Below are positions 42,996 through 50,272 of a stretch of DNA of 64,000 nt, piece by piece. Positions within the stretch are counted from its first letter, which is position 1; every line of letters starts with the position of its first letter. The notes under the pieces are model-generated. The model made no database searches. It saw only the letters and a program-made list of their open reading frames with translations, and was not told where the DNA came from. The position numbers were made by a program, and so were the translations under genes. The stretch is from Fodinibacter sp038258215 (lineage in GTDB: Bacteria > Actinomycetota > Actinomycetes > Actinomycetales > Dermatophilaceae): assembly GCA_038258215.1 (NCBI GenBank), contig JBBSQC010000011.1, positions 31,115 through 95,114 on the forward strand. The letters run 5' to 3'.

Positions 42996-43586
42996 GTGTT
43001 CGAACGATTCACCCGCGACGCCCGTGCGGTGGTGGTCTCCACCCAGGACCTCTGCCTCGAGCTCGGATCCGACGAGGTCCACCCGGTGCACCTGCTCCTC
43101 GCCCTCACCGAGGAGGCCAGCGGGGTCCGCGACCTGCTCGCCAGCCACGGCCTGACCACGGATGCCGTGGCCGACGCCCTCGGTGCCCCGCAGACGGCGG
43201 CCCCCACCCCGCTGGGTGATGACGACGCCGCGGCGCTTCGCTCGCTCGGCATCGACCTCGACGCGATCCGCGAGGCCGTCGACCGCCAGTTCGGCGAGGG
43301 GGCCCTCGACGAAGAGGCGGCCCCGGTCGGCCGCGACGACGACCCCCAGCAACGACGGTGGGGCGTGGGAGGACGCGTCCGCTTCGGGCGGGGGTCGAAG
43401 AAGGTCCTCGAGCTCGCTCTCCGCGAGGCGATCCGCAGCCACTCCGGTGAGATCGGCTCGGACCACATCGCGCTCGGTGTCCTGCGCACCGACGACGACG
43501 CCGTGCGGCTGGTGCTGCGCACCCTCGACGTCGACTCCCGTGCCCTGCGCGCCGACCTCGAGGACCGGCGCCGACGCAGCGCCTGA
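42996..43586 (+). CDS. Clp N-terminal repeat protein (ClpC-adaptor-like)
   Basis: The 196-residue protein has two Clp_N modules: FERFTRDARAVVVSTQDLCLELGSDEVHPVHLLLAL near the start and KVLELALREAIRSHSGEIGSDHIALGVLRT near the end, joined by an acidic linker. It has no AAA+ ATPase domain, so it is not ClpC itself. Such proteins may compete for or deliver adaptor-bound substrates, or sense misfolding. It is co-transcribed with the small HTH regulator, so the pair may form a small stress switch. Confidence 0.85.
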   Translation: MFERFTRDARAVVVSTQDLCLELGSDEVHPVHLLLALTEEASGVRDLLASHGLTTDAVADALGAPQTAAPTPLGDDDAAALRSLGIDLDAIREAVDRQFGEGALDEEAAPVGRDDDPQQRRWGVGGRVRFGRGSKKVLELALREAIRSHSGEIGSDHIALGVLRTDDDAVRLVLRTLDVDSRALRADLEDRRRRSA

Positions 43587-43590
43587 CCGC

Positions 43591-43620
43591 TGGTCAGGGC
43601 CGGTCAGGGTTGGTCAGGGC
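43591..43620 (+). repeat. 10-bp GGTCAGGG tandem repeat
   Basis: Three to four copies of GGTCAGGG at ten-base steps lie just after the Clp-N gene stop, before the terminator hairpin. Confidence 0.7.
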
Positions 43621-43627
43621 GGGCGAG

Positions 43628-43654
43628 CCCCGGCCCCCTGGTCAGCGGCCGGGG
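43628..43654. terminator. Bidirectional hairpin between convergent genes
   Basis: CCCCGGCC (43628-43635) and GGCCGGGG (43647-43654) form a perfect eight-base stem. It overlaps the last codons of the PHP gene and can serve both strands. Confidence 0.6.
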
Positions 43655-44697
43655 TTCGCCCACGCGAGCAGCCGGTCGGCATCCCACGTCGTGATGATCC
43701 GCTCCGCAGGCACGCCGAGAGACTCGGCACGGGCGCACCCGTAGGCCTTCATGTCGAGCTGGCCGGGGGCGTGGGCGTCGGAGTCGACGGCGAAGAGGCA
43801 GCCGATCTCCAGGGCCAGCTCGATGAGCTCGTCGGGCGGGTCGCACCGCTCGGGGCGGCTGTTGATCTCGACCGCGGTGTCGTGCTCCGCGCACGCCTCG
43901 AACACCGCGCGCGGGTCGAAGTCCGACTGCGGGCGGGTGCCGCGCGACCCCTCGACGAGCCGCCCCGTGCAGTGACCCAGCACCGTCACACGGGGGTTCG
44001 ACGCGGCGGTCACCATCCGCGCCGTCATCGGCCCGGCGTTCATCCGCAGCTTGCTGTGCACCGAGGCGGTGACGACGTCGAGCTTCCCGAGCATCTCGTC
44101 GGTCTGGTCGAGCACGCCGTCATCGAGGATGTCGACCTCGATGCCCTTGAGCACCCGCATCGCACCCCCGAGGGAGCGGTCCAGGGCGTCGACGATGCCG
44201 ATCTGGGTGGTGAGCCGCTCGGCGGTCAGCCCGTTGGCGACCCGCAGCGACGGGCTGTGGTCGGTGAGCACCATCCACGCGTGCCCGAGCTCGAGCGCGG
44301 TCAGGACCATCTCGTCGATCGGGGACCCGCCGTCGCTCCAGTCCGAGTGCAGGTGGCAGTCACCCTGCAGGGCGGCATACAGCTCCTCGCCGCCGTCCAC
44401 GAGGGGGCCCGCGGCCTTGGCCTGCAGGGAGGAGAGGTATGCCGGGAGCTCGCCGCCCAGCGCCTCCGCCACGACCGCGCTGGTCGACTTGCCGATGCCG
44501 GGGATGTCCTGGAGGGTGCCGGCCTCGGCGCGTTGCCGGAGCTCGACCTCGTCGGTGTCCCGCAGGGTCTTGACGGCCTTGCGGAAGGCCTCGACGCGGT
44601 AGGTGCCGGCGCGGGTGCGCTCCAGGAGGTAGGCGATCCGGCGCAGCGCCTCGACCGGGTCGACCGGCGCCTCCAGCGGTTCGAGCAGGGCGACCAC
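43642..44697 (-). CDS. PHP-domain phosphoesterase with helix-hairpin-helix N-terminus
   Basis: The 351-residue protein starts with a PolX-like helical part (VDPVEALRRIAYLLERTRAGTYRVEAFRKA) and a helix-hairpin-helix LQDIPGIGKSTSAVVAEAL. The PHP domain follows: CHLHSDWSDG (near 115), LTDHSPSL, GIEVDIL, ASVHSKL, VLGHCTGRL, VEINSRPERCDPP and VDSDAHAPG, a complete metal-ligand set. The polymerase domain that PolX has between these parts is absent. A nuclease or phosphatase role with DNA is likely. GTG 44697 follows GGAGGACCC; 13 bases separate it from the next gene upstream. Confidence 0.85.
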   Translation of the reverse strand: MVALLEPLEAPVDPVEALRRIAYLLERTRAGTYRVEAFRKAVKTLRDTDEVELRQRAEAGTLQDIPGIGKSTSAVVAEALGGELPAYLSSLQAKAAGPLVDGGEELYAALQGDCHLHSDWSDGGSPIDEMVLTALELGHAWMVLTDHSPSLRVANGLTAERLTTQIGIVDALDRSLGGAMRVLKGIEVDILDDGVLDQTDEMLGKLDVVTASVHSKLRMNAGPMTARMVTAASNPRVTVLGHCTGRLVEGSRGTRPQSDFDPRAVFEACAEHDTAVEINSRPERCDPPDELIELALEIGCLFAVDSDAHAPGQLDMKAYGCARAESLGVPAERIITTWDADRLLAWANPGR

Positions 44698-44710
44698 GGG
44701 TCCTCCTCGC

Positions 44711-45931
44711 TCAGAGGATGCCGGTGAGGGCGGTGAGGAGCCGGTCCACGTCGTCCTCGTTCGTGTAGGGCGCCAGCCCCACCCGTACGCCTCCGGTGTC
44801 ACCGAGCCCGAGGTGTCGCGAGCACTCCAGCGCGTAGAAGTGCCCGGCCGGGGCGTTGATCCCGTGCTCGGCGAGCGAGGCGCGGATCGCCTGCGGGTCG
44901 AGCCCGTCGGCGGTGAACAGCACCGTGGGAGTCCGCGAGTGGGCGTTGCTGTGCACGGTGACGCGGTCCATGGCACGCAGCCCGCCCTCGAGCACCTCGA
45001 GGAGGGCGCGCTCGTGGTCGCGCACGGCCGCCATCCCGGCGAGCACGCGCTCACGCCGGGTCTCGGGGGTCACCGGCTCGTCGAGGTCGGAGAGGCTGGC
45101 GATGAAGTCGACCGCGGCGGTGACACCGGCCATCAGCTCGTAGGGCAGCGTGCCCAGCTCGAAGCGCTCGGGCACGGTGTCGGAGGAGGGCAGCAGCTTG
45201 TCGGGGTGAAGGGTCTCCAGGAGGGCCGGGTCCGCGGCCAGGACGCCGCAGTGCGGGCCCATGAACTTGTAGGGGGAGCAGGTCCAGGCGTCGGCGTGCA
45301 GGGCGGGCAGGTCCACCGAGGCGTGCGCCGTGGCGTGCACCCCGTCGACCCAGTGCAGGGCCCCGACCTCGTGCGCGAGGTCGGCGACGCGGCACACCGG
45401 GGTGCGGGTGCCGATGAGGTTGGAGGCCGCGGTGGTGGCGACGAGCCTGGTGCGGTCGCTGATCTGCGCGGCCACGGCATCCGCCGACATCTCGCCGCTC
45501 TCTGGGTCGAAGTCGACCCAGCGCAGCGTGGCTCCCGAGGCCTCGGCGGCCTGCACCCAGGGGCGGATGTTGGCGTCGTGGTCGAGGCGGGTGACGACGA
45601 CCTCGTCGCCGGGGCCCCAGTCCTTGGCCATGGCGCGCGCCAGGTCGTAGGTCAGCGAGGTCGCGCTCCGCCCGAAGACGATGCCGCGGGGGTCGGCTCC
45701 GAGGAGGTCGCCGAGAGCGGCCCGGCACTGCGTGACGACGGCGTCGGCGCGACGCTCGGACGGCGTGGCCGTGCCGCGGTTGGAGATCCCCGAGGTCAGG
45801 GTCTCGGCGACCGCACGCCCCACCACGTCGGGCACCTGGCTCCCGCCGGGCCCGTCGAAGTGGGCCGCCCCTTCGGTGAGCGAGGGGAAGTGGGCGCGGA
45901 CTCTCTCGACGTCATACGGCATACGGCCCAT
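44711..45931 (-). CDS. Cysteine desulfurase-like aminotransferase class V protein
   Basis: The 406-residue PLP enzyme has HFDGPGGSQVP at the start, FGRSATSLTYDLARAM, DHDANIRPW, the lysine in TCSPYKFMGPH (about 220) and the C-terminal cysteine in ALECSRHLGLG with VRVGLAPYTNEDDVDRLL. It belongs to the cysteine-desulfurase-like branch seen alone outside suf operons; its sulfur acceptor and substrate are not known. No iron-sulfur genes are adjacent. ATG 45931 is used; ATG 45922 is equally possible. Confidence 0.85.
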   Translation of the reverse strand: MGRMPYDVERVRAHFPSLTEGAAHFDGPGGSQVPDVVGRAVAETLTSGISNRGTATPSERRADAVVTQCRAALGDLLGADPRGIVFGRSATSLTYDLARAMAKDWGPGDEVVVTRLDHDANIRPWVQAAEASGATLRWVDFDPESGEMSADAVAAQISDRTRLVATTAASNLIGTRTPVCRVADLAHEVGALHWVDGVHATAHASVDLPALHADAWTCSPYKFMGPHCGVLAADPALLETLHPDKLLPSSDTVPERFELGTLPYELMAGVTAAVDFIASLSDLDEPVTPETRRERVLAGMAAVRDHERALLEVLEGGLRAMDRVTVHSNAHSRTPTVLFTADGLDPQAIRASLAEHGINAPAGHFYALECSRHLGLGDTGGVRVGLAPYTNEDDVDRLLTALTGIL

Positions 45932-45985
45932 CCTGCCGCACGCGTACGCTGCGAGCTCGTCCGTCGGATCCCAGCTTCGTGCGGG

Positions 45986-47422
45986 CTACCACGAGGTGTG
46001 GAGGGGGCGGCCCTCGGCGAAGCCTGCGGTGCTCTGGATGCCGATGGTGGCCCGCTCGTGGAACTCCGCCAGGGTGCGGGCGCCGGCGTAGGTGCAGCTG
46101 CTGCGCAGGCCCGAGACGATCTCGTCGATGACGTCCTCGACGCTCGGCCGGGCCGGGTCGACATACATCCGGGCCGAGGAGATGCCCTCCTCGAACATCG
46201 CCTTGCGGGCCCGCTCGTAGGCCGTGTCGCTGGCCGTGCGGCCCCGCACCGCCCGCGAGGACGCCATCCCGAAGGACTCCTTGTAGCTGCGCCCGGACTC
46301 GTCGGTGTAGAGGTCGCCGGGTGACTCCAGGGTGCCGGCGAACCACGACCCGACCATGACGTTTGAGGCCCCGGCGGCCAGCGCCAGGGCGACGTCGCGG
46401 GGGTGGCGCACCCCACCGTCGGCCCAGACGTGCCCACCGAGCTCGCGGGCCGCGGCGGCGCACTCGAGCACCGCGGAGAACTGCGGCCGTCCCACCGCGG
46501 TCATCATCCGGGTGGTGCACATCGCGCCCGGGCCCACCCCGACCTTGACGATGTCCGCACCGGCCTCGAGCAGGTCGCGCGTGCCCTCGGCCGAGACGAC
46601 GTTCCCCGCCACCACGGGCACCTGCGGGTCCAGGGCCCGCACGGCGCGCAGCACGTCGATCATCTTCTCCTGGTGACCGTGGGCGGTGTCGATGACGAGC
46701 ACGTCGGCGCCGGCGTCCAGGAGCGCCGCGGCCCGGGTGGGCACGTCGCCGTTGATCCCGACGGCCGCGGCGATCCGCAGCCGGTCGTCGGCGTCGACGG
46801 CGGGGGAGTAGAGGTGGGCCCGCAGTGCACCGGAGCGCGTCAGGATGCCGACGAGCTTCCCGGTCGGATCGACCACCGGGGCGAGCCGGCGGCGGGCGTG
46901 GCTCAGGGTGTCGAAGGCCTCCTCGACGTCGACGCCGTCGGGCACCGTGACCATCGCGCGCACCATGACGTCGGCCAGCTGGGTGAAGCGGTCCACGCCG
47001 GTCAGGTCGGTCTCGGTGACCAGCCCCACGGGTCGCTCGCCGTCGAGCACCACCGCGGCACCGTGCGCCCGCTTGTGCAACAGCACGAGGGCCTCGCCCG
47101 CAGTGGTGCTGGGCGAGACGGTGATCGGGGTGTCGTAGACGAGGTGGCGCGACTTCTGCCACGAGATGACGTCGCGCACGATCGCCAGCGGGATGTCCTG
47201 GGGGGTGACGGTGATCGCACCGCGCCGAGCGGTCGTCTCGGCCATCCGGCGGCCGGCGATGGCCGTCATGTTGGCCACGACGAGCGGGATCGTCGTGCCC
47301 GTGCCGTCCGAGCTCGACAGGTCGACGTCCAGGCGGCTCGTCACCGACGACCGTCGCGGCACCATGAAGACGTCGTCGTAGGTGAGGTCGGTCTGCGGCT
47401 CGAGGCCGTTGAGGAAGCGCAC
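45986..47422 (-). CDS. guaB1: GuaB1-type IMP dehydrogenase-related protein (probable GMP reductase)
   Basis: The 478-residue barrel protein has two CBS domains (about 95-215), VVAGNVVSAEGTRDLLEAGAD and the cysteine loop GPGAMCTTRMM near residue 300, with GRPQFSAVLECA after it. It differs from GuaB2 IMPDH in its N-terminus MRFLNGLEPQTDLTYDDVFM and its flap. The mycobacterial GuaB1 is, to my knowledge, an NADPH-dependent GMP reductase regulated by ATP and GTP through the CBS pair. It would turn GMP to IMP for purine salvage. Confidence 0.9.
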   Translation of the reverse strand: MRFLNGLEPQTDLTYDDVFMVPRRSSVTSRLDVDLSSSDGTGTTIPLVVANMTAIAGRRMAETTARRGAITVTPQDIPLAIVRDVISWQKSRHLVYDTPITVSPSTTAGEALVLLHKRAHGAAVVLDGERPVGLVTETDLTGVDRFTQLADVMVRAMVTVPDGVDVEEAFDTLSHARRRLAPVVDPTGKLVGILTRSGALRAHLYSPAVDADDRLRIAAAVGINGDVPTRAAALLDAGADVLVIDTAHGHQEKMIDVLRAVRALDPQVPVVAGNVVSAEGTRDLLEAGADIVKVGVGPGAMCTTRMMTAVGRPQFSAVLECAAAARELGGHVWADGGVRHPRDVALALAAGASNVMVGSWFAGTLESPGDLYTDESGRSYKESFGMASSRAVRGRTASDTAYERARKAMFEEGISSARMYVDPARPSVEDVIDEIVSGLRSSCTYAGARTLAEFHERATIGIQSTAGFAEGRPLHTSW

Positions 47423-47680
47423 CCGACCAGCGTAGGCGGGCGGCGCCGGGACCGTCCGGTCTCACGGGGTGAGACGGCCGGTGTCGCGTTCGGAGCCGGT
47501 TCTGCACAGGGGTGGGCACCCGGCATCCACCGCTGTCCACAGGGCCACGGCCGGGCTCGTGCGCAGCGCCCCGGAGTCGTGCACAGGGTGGCGCGGTTCT
47601 CCACCGTTCGTCCACAGCGTCGTGCACAACCCCGGGGTCGCGCGGTCGAGAACCCGATCCGTTGAGATCCTCGAAAACCC
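47423..47680. other. Intergenic region with hairpin and DnaA-box-like 9-mers
   Basis: The region upstream of guaB1 holds GTCTCAC-GGG-GTGAGAC (near 47458-47475). It also holds five same-strand 9-mers close to TTGTCCACA, at about 47501-47509, 47533-47541, 47578-47586, 47608-47616 and 47620-47628, with one to two mismatches each. No coding frame is supported. Confidence 0.45.
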
Positions 47681-47710
47681 TTGCGCGCCATCGGGTTCAG
47701 CGAGTAGAAA
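47681..47710 (+). promoter_or_regulatory. Candidate promoter of a non-coding RNA
   Basis: TTGCGC (47681-47686) and TAGAAA (47705-47710) are separated by 18 bases, close to a vegetative promoter. A start near 47717 would give a transcript that reaches the strong terminator at 48000-48032. Confidence 0.5.
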
Positions 47711-47716
47711 TCTCCT

Positions 47717-48038
47717 ACGCCGCACGTTGGGGCGGGGCACGAGGACCGGGGTAAGACCCGGACCGGTAGGGCTCCGGACCACGGGTGGCGGCGGTCGGGA
47801 GACCGAGGTCCTGTGCTTGGCGGGCAACTGCCGGGCGACGTCGATGACGAGGCGTCAGGGCCCGCGGACCCGGTCGTGCGAGCACTCCGCTCGACGCCCC
47901 TGGTGACTTCGGTCCCCGGATCGGCCGAGCTGGACGGGTGTCATCCCGGTGGGTGCGTGACCCGCTCTGGTGGGGATCGTGACCGCAGCACGCGCATGCG
48001 AGGCCCCTCCACCTCATACGTGGAGGGGCCTCGTCCTG
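47717..48038 (+). ncRNA. Candidate structured non-coding RNA or long leader
   Basis: About 320 bases between a promoter-like site and a perfect 13-base terminator stem lack coding features. They contain several stems: CCGGG-TAAGA-CCCGG, GGCGTC paired with GACGCC around 47848-47905, CGAGC-ACTCC-GCTCG, and GCGGGCAACTGCCGGGC. Size and abundance-type promoter recall Ms1/6S-like RNAs of actinobacteria, but no conserved sequence of RNase P, tmRNA, SRP RNA or a known riboswitch was recognised. It may instead be a leader with an attenuator for the DUF445 gene, which starts 73 bases after the hairpin. Confidence 0.45.
48000..48032 (+). terminator. Strong terminator hairpin
   Basis: GAGGCCCCTCCAC (48000-48012) and GTGGAGGGGCCTC (48020-48032) form a perfect 13-base stem with a CTCATAC loop, followed by GTCCTGTGTGT. 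It is the strongest simple terminator in the window. Confidence 0.85.
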
Positions 48039-48104
48039 TGTGTCGGAGGTCCGGCCCGCTCTCCACCCGGCGCCGGCCACCCCCGATGGGGCAGGATCGG
48101 CGCC

Positions 48105-49361
48105 GTGACTCTCATGGCGTCCTCGCCGGCCGATGCGGCCCGACGCTCCGGCCTGCGCCGGATGCGGGTCGTGGCCGTGTCGCTCCTGGGCGTGGCGGCC
48201 GTGGTGTTCCTCGCGACGCTGCGGTTGGACCACGACGGCGTCTGGGGCTACGTCAACACCGCGGCCGAGGCGGCGATGGTCGGGGCCCTGGCCGACTGGT
48301 TCGCGGTCACGGCCCTGTTCCGGCATCCACTGGGCCTGCCGATCCCCCACACGGCGATCATCCCGAAGCGCAAGAACGAGATCGGCCGCAACCTCCAGGA
48401 CTTCGTCACCGAGAACTTCCTCACCGAGGAGATCGCGCGCGAGCGACTGGCCGCCGCGCACGTGGGTGAGCGGGTCGGTGACTGGCTCCTCGACCCCGGC
48501 AACCGTCGACGGGTGATGGTCGAGGCGGTACGGGTCGGACGCGCCGGGATGGGCCGCCTCACCGACGAGGAGGTGCGGGCCGTCGTCGAGGACTTCCTCG
48601 TGCCCGGGCTCGTGGAGGAGCCGGTCGCGCCCATCGCCGGGGCTCTCCTGGAGGGCGTCGTCTCGGAGCAGACGCACCACGGCCTCGTCGACCTCGCGCT
48701 GGAGCAGCTGCACGACTGGCTGGGTGAGAACCCCGGGACGTATGCCGCGGTGCTGGGGGAGCGGGCGCCGTGGTGGTCCCCGCCCTGGGTCGATGACAGG
48801 GTCATCGGCTGGACCTACCAGCAGGTGCTGGCGTGGATCGAGGACATCCGCACCACGCCGGAGCACCCCGCGCGCACGGCCTTCGACGACCTGTTGAAGC
48901 GGCTCGCGCGCGACCTGCAGTCCGAGCCCGAGGTGATGGCCCGGGCGGAGGCCCTCAAGGAGAGACTCCTGACCCACCCGCAGGTGCCGGTGACCGCGGT
49001 CGGGCTGTGGCACTCCTTCCGCACCGCGCTCGGCGCCGCGATGGACGACGAGTCCTCCTACTTCCACGTGCGGGGCGACGAGCTGCTCGAGCACCTCGGT
49101 CGACACCTCGTCGACGACGAGGTCTGGCGGGGGACCCTGGAGGCGCGGCTCGGCGAGGCGGTCTCGTTCTTCGTCAACACCTACGGCAACGAGATCGCCG
49201 AGGTCATCTCGATCACCGTGAACCGCTGGGACGGCAAGGAGGCGGCCGAGCGCATCGAGCTGCACGTGGGCCGGGACCTCCAGTTCATCCGGATCAACGG
49301 CACCATCGTCGGGGCCCTCGCCGGCCTGGTGATCCACGCCATCGCCCAGCTCCTCGGCTGA
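48105..49361 (+). CDS. DUF445 membrane protein
   Basis: The 418-residue protein has an N-terminal membrane helix (VAVSLLGVAAVVFLATL), the DUF445 motif ADWFAVTALFRHPLGLPIPHTAIIP, a long helical middle with repeated amphipathic segments, and a C-terminal helix IRINGTIVGALAGLVIHAI, matching the family in order and length. The function is unknown. GTG 48105 is preceded by CAGGA at eight bases; ATG 48114 is an alternative. It is downstream of a strong terminator, so it needs its own promoter or read-through. Confidence 0.88.
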   Translation: MTLMASSPADAARRSGLRRMRVVAVSLLGVAAVVFLATLRLDHDGVWGYVNTAAEAAMVGALADWFAVTALFRHPLGLPIPHTAIIPKRKNEIGRNLQDFVTENFLTEEIARERLAAAHVGERVGDWLLDPGNRRRVMVEAVRVGRAGMGRLTDEEVRAVVEDFLVPGLVEEPVAPIAGALLEGVVSEQTHHGLVDLALEQLHDWLGENPGTYAAVLGERAPWWSPPWVDDRVIGWTYQQVLAWIEDIRTTPEHPARTAFDDLLKRLARDLQSEPEVMARAEALKERLLTHPQVPVTAVGLWHSFRTALGAAMDDESSYFHVRGDELLEHLGRHLVDDEVWRGTLEARLGEAVSFFVNTYGNEIAEVISITVNRWDGKEAAERIELHVGRDLQFIRINGTIVGALAGLVIHAIAQLLG

Positions 49362-49362
49362 G

Positions 49363-49475
49363 AGGTTGCGTGGCTGGCGGGCCCCGGGTCGCCCCAACTT
49401 TCCCGCCCGATCCCGCAACCTTCAGGCTCGCACCCCTACGGATGTGGCGCGAACGTGAAGGTTGCGGGGTCGAGC
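49363..49475. repeat. Long intergenic palindrome C with extra arm copy
   Basis: CCCGCAACCTTCA (49412-49424) is perfectly mirrored at 49456-49468, with an imperfect inner part (TCGC and GCGA pairs) and a loop near 49440. A third partial copy of the arm, GAGGTTGCG, lies at about 49362-49370. It fills the gap between convergent DUF445 and DUF1295 genes, as palindrome B does between purM and the hydrolase gene. Confidence 0.85.
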
Positions 49476-49489
49476 AGCGCGAGAACGCG

Positions 49490-50272
49490 TCAGGAGCGCT
49501 TCGGGGGGCGCGGGAAGAACATGCTCGTCCGCTCCTGGTACTCCGGGTAGCCCGGACGCTTGGACATCTCGGACTCCAGCAGCTTCGCTCCCGTCGCGAA
49601 GGCGAGGAAGTAGGTCATCACCGCGGGGGAGAGCACCGTCAGCACACCGGGCCACGCCTCGGCCGCGATGACGAAGATGCCCCACCAGACGGCGGAGTCG
49701 CCGAAGTAGTTGGGATGCCGGGTCCAGGCCCACAGCCCCCGGTCCATGACCTTCCCCTTGTTCGTAGCGTCAGCCTTGAACGAGGACAGCTGTGCGTCAC
49801 CGACGGCCTCGAAGGTCACGCCGACGACCCAGATGAGCCCGCCGACCGCCGCGATCCATCCGAGCGGTTGGTCCGTGGCGGCGGCCACCTGCACGGGCAG
49901 CGAGACGAACCACGCGGCCAGCCCCTGCACGAGGAACACCTTGCGCACGGCAAACATGAACCGCTCGCCCTCCGGCACGGCGGAGAGCATCTTCTCGTAG
50001 CGGGGGTCCTCCCCGGCGCCGACCGCCCGGCGCCGGATGTGCCACGCCAACCGGCCACCCCACAGCGTCACGAGCACGGCCAGCACGAGCGAGCGCGACG
50101 ACCCGGTGCCCGCGGCGTACGACACCCAGGCGACCAGGATGAACAGCAGCGGCCAGACGACGTCGACGATGGCCACCCGGCCCACCCGGCGGGACACCAG
50201 GGCGGTGACCACCATGGCGAGCGCCACCGCCCCCAGGCTCACCGCGACGACCAGCAGCAGCTCGGCCCCCAT
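49490..50272 (-). CDS. DUF1295 / steroid 5-alpha-reductase-like membrane protein
   Basis: The 260-residue protein has six or seven helices, with VWPLLFILVAW, the RHPNYFGDSAVWWGIF signature, and the C-terminal KRPGYPEYQERTSMFFP of the DUF1295/ICMT-like fold. This fold reduces or methylates isoprenoid and lipid substrates using NADPH or SAM. The ATG at 50272 overlaps the stop of the Cfa gene upstream by one base, so it is the third gene after the MerR-B12 regulator and the Cfa enzyme. A role in membrane-lipid or pigment modification is likely. Confidence 0.88.
   Translation of the reverse strand: MGAELLLVVAVSLGAVALAMVVTALVSRRVGRVAIVDVVWPLLFILVAWVSYAAGTGSSRSLVLAVLVTLWGGRLAWHIRRRAVGAGEDPRYEKMLSAVPEGERFMFAVRKVFLVQGLAAWFVSLPVQVAAATDQPLGWIAAVGGLIWVVGVTFEAVGDAQLSSFKADATNKGKVMDRGLWAWTRHPNYFGDSAVWWGIFVIAAEAWPGVLTVLSPAVMTYFLAFATGAKLLESEMSKRPGYPEYQERTSMFFPRPPKRS

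Noticed and set aside
47501..47628. DnaA-box-like cluster as the chromosomal origin
   Set aside because: No dnaA, dnaN, rpmH or gyrase genes nearby and no AT-rich unwinding region; boxes have one or two mismatches.
47717..48038. RNase P RNA, tmRNA or SRP RNA
   Set aside because: The conserved GAGGAAAGTCC, GGTTCGAATCC-type and SRP Alu/domain IV sequences are not present.
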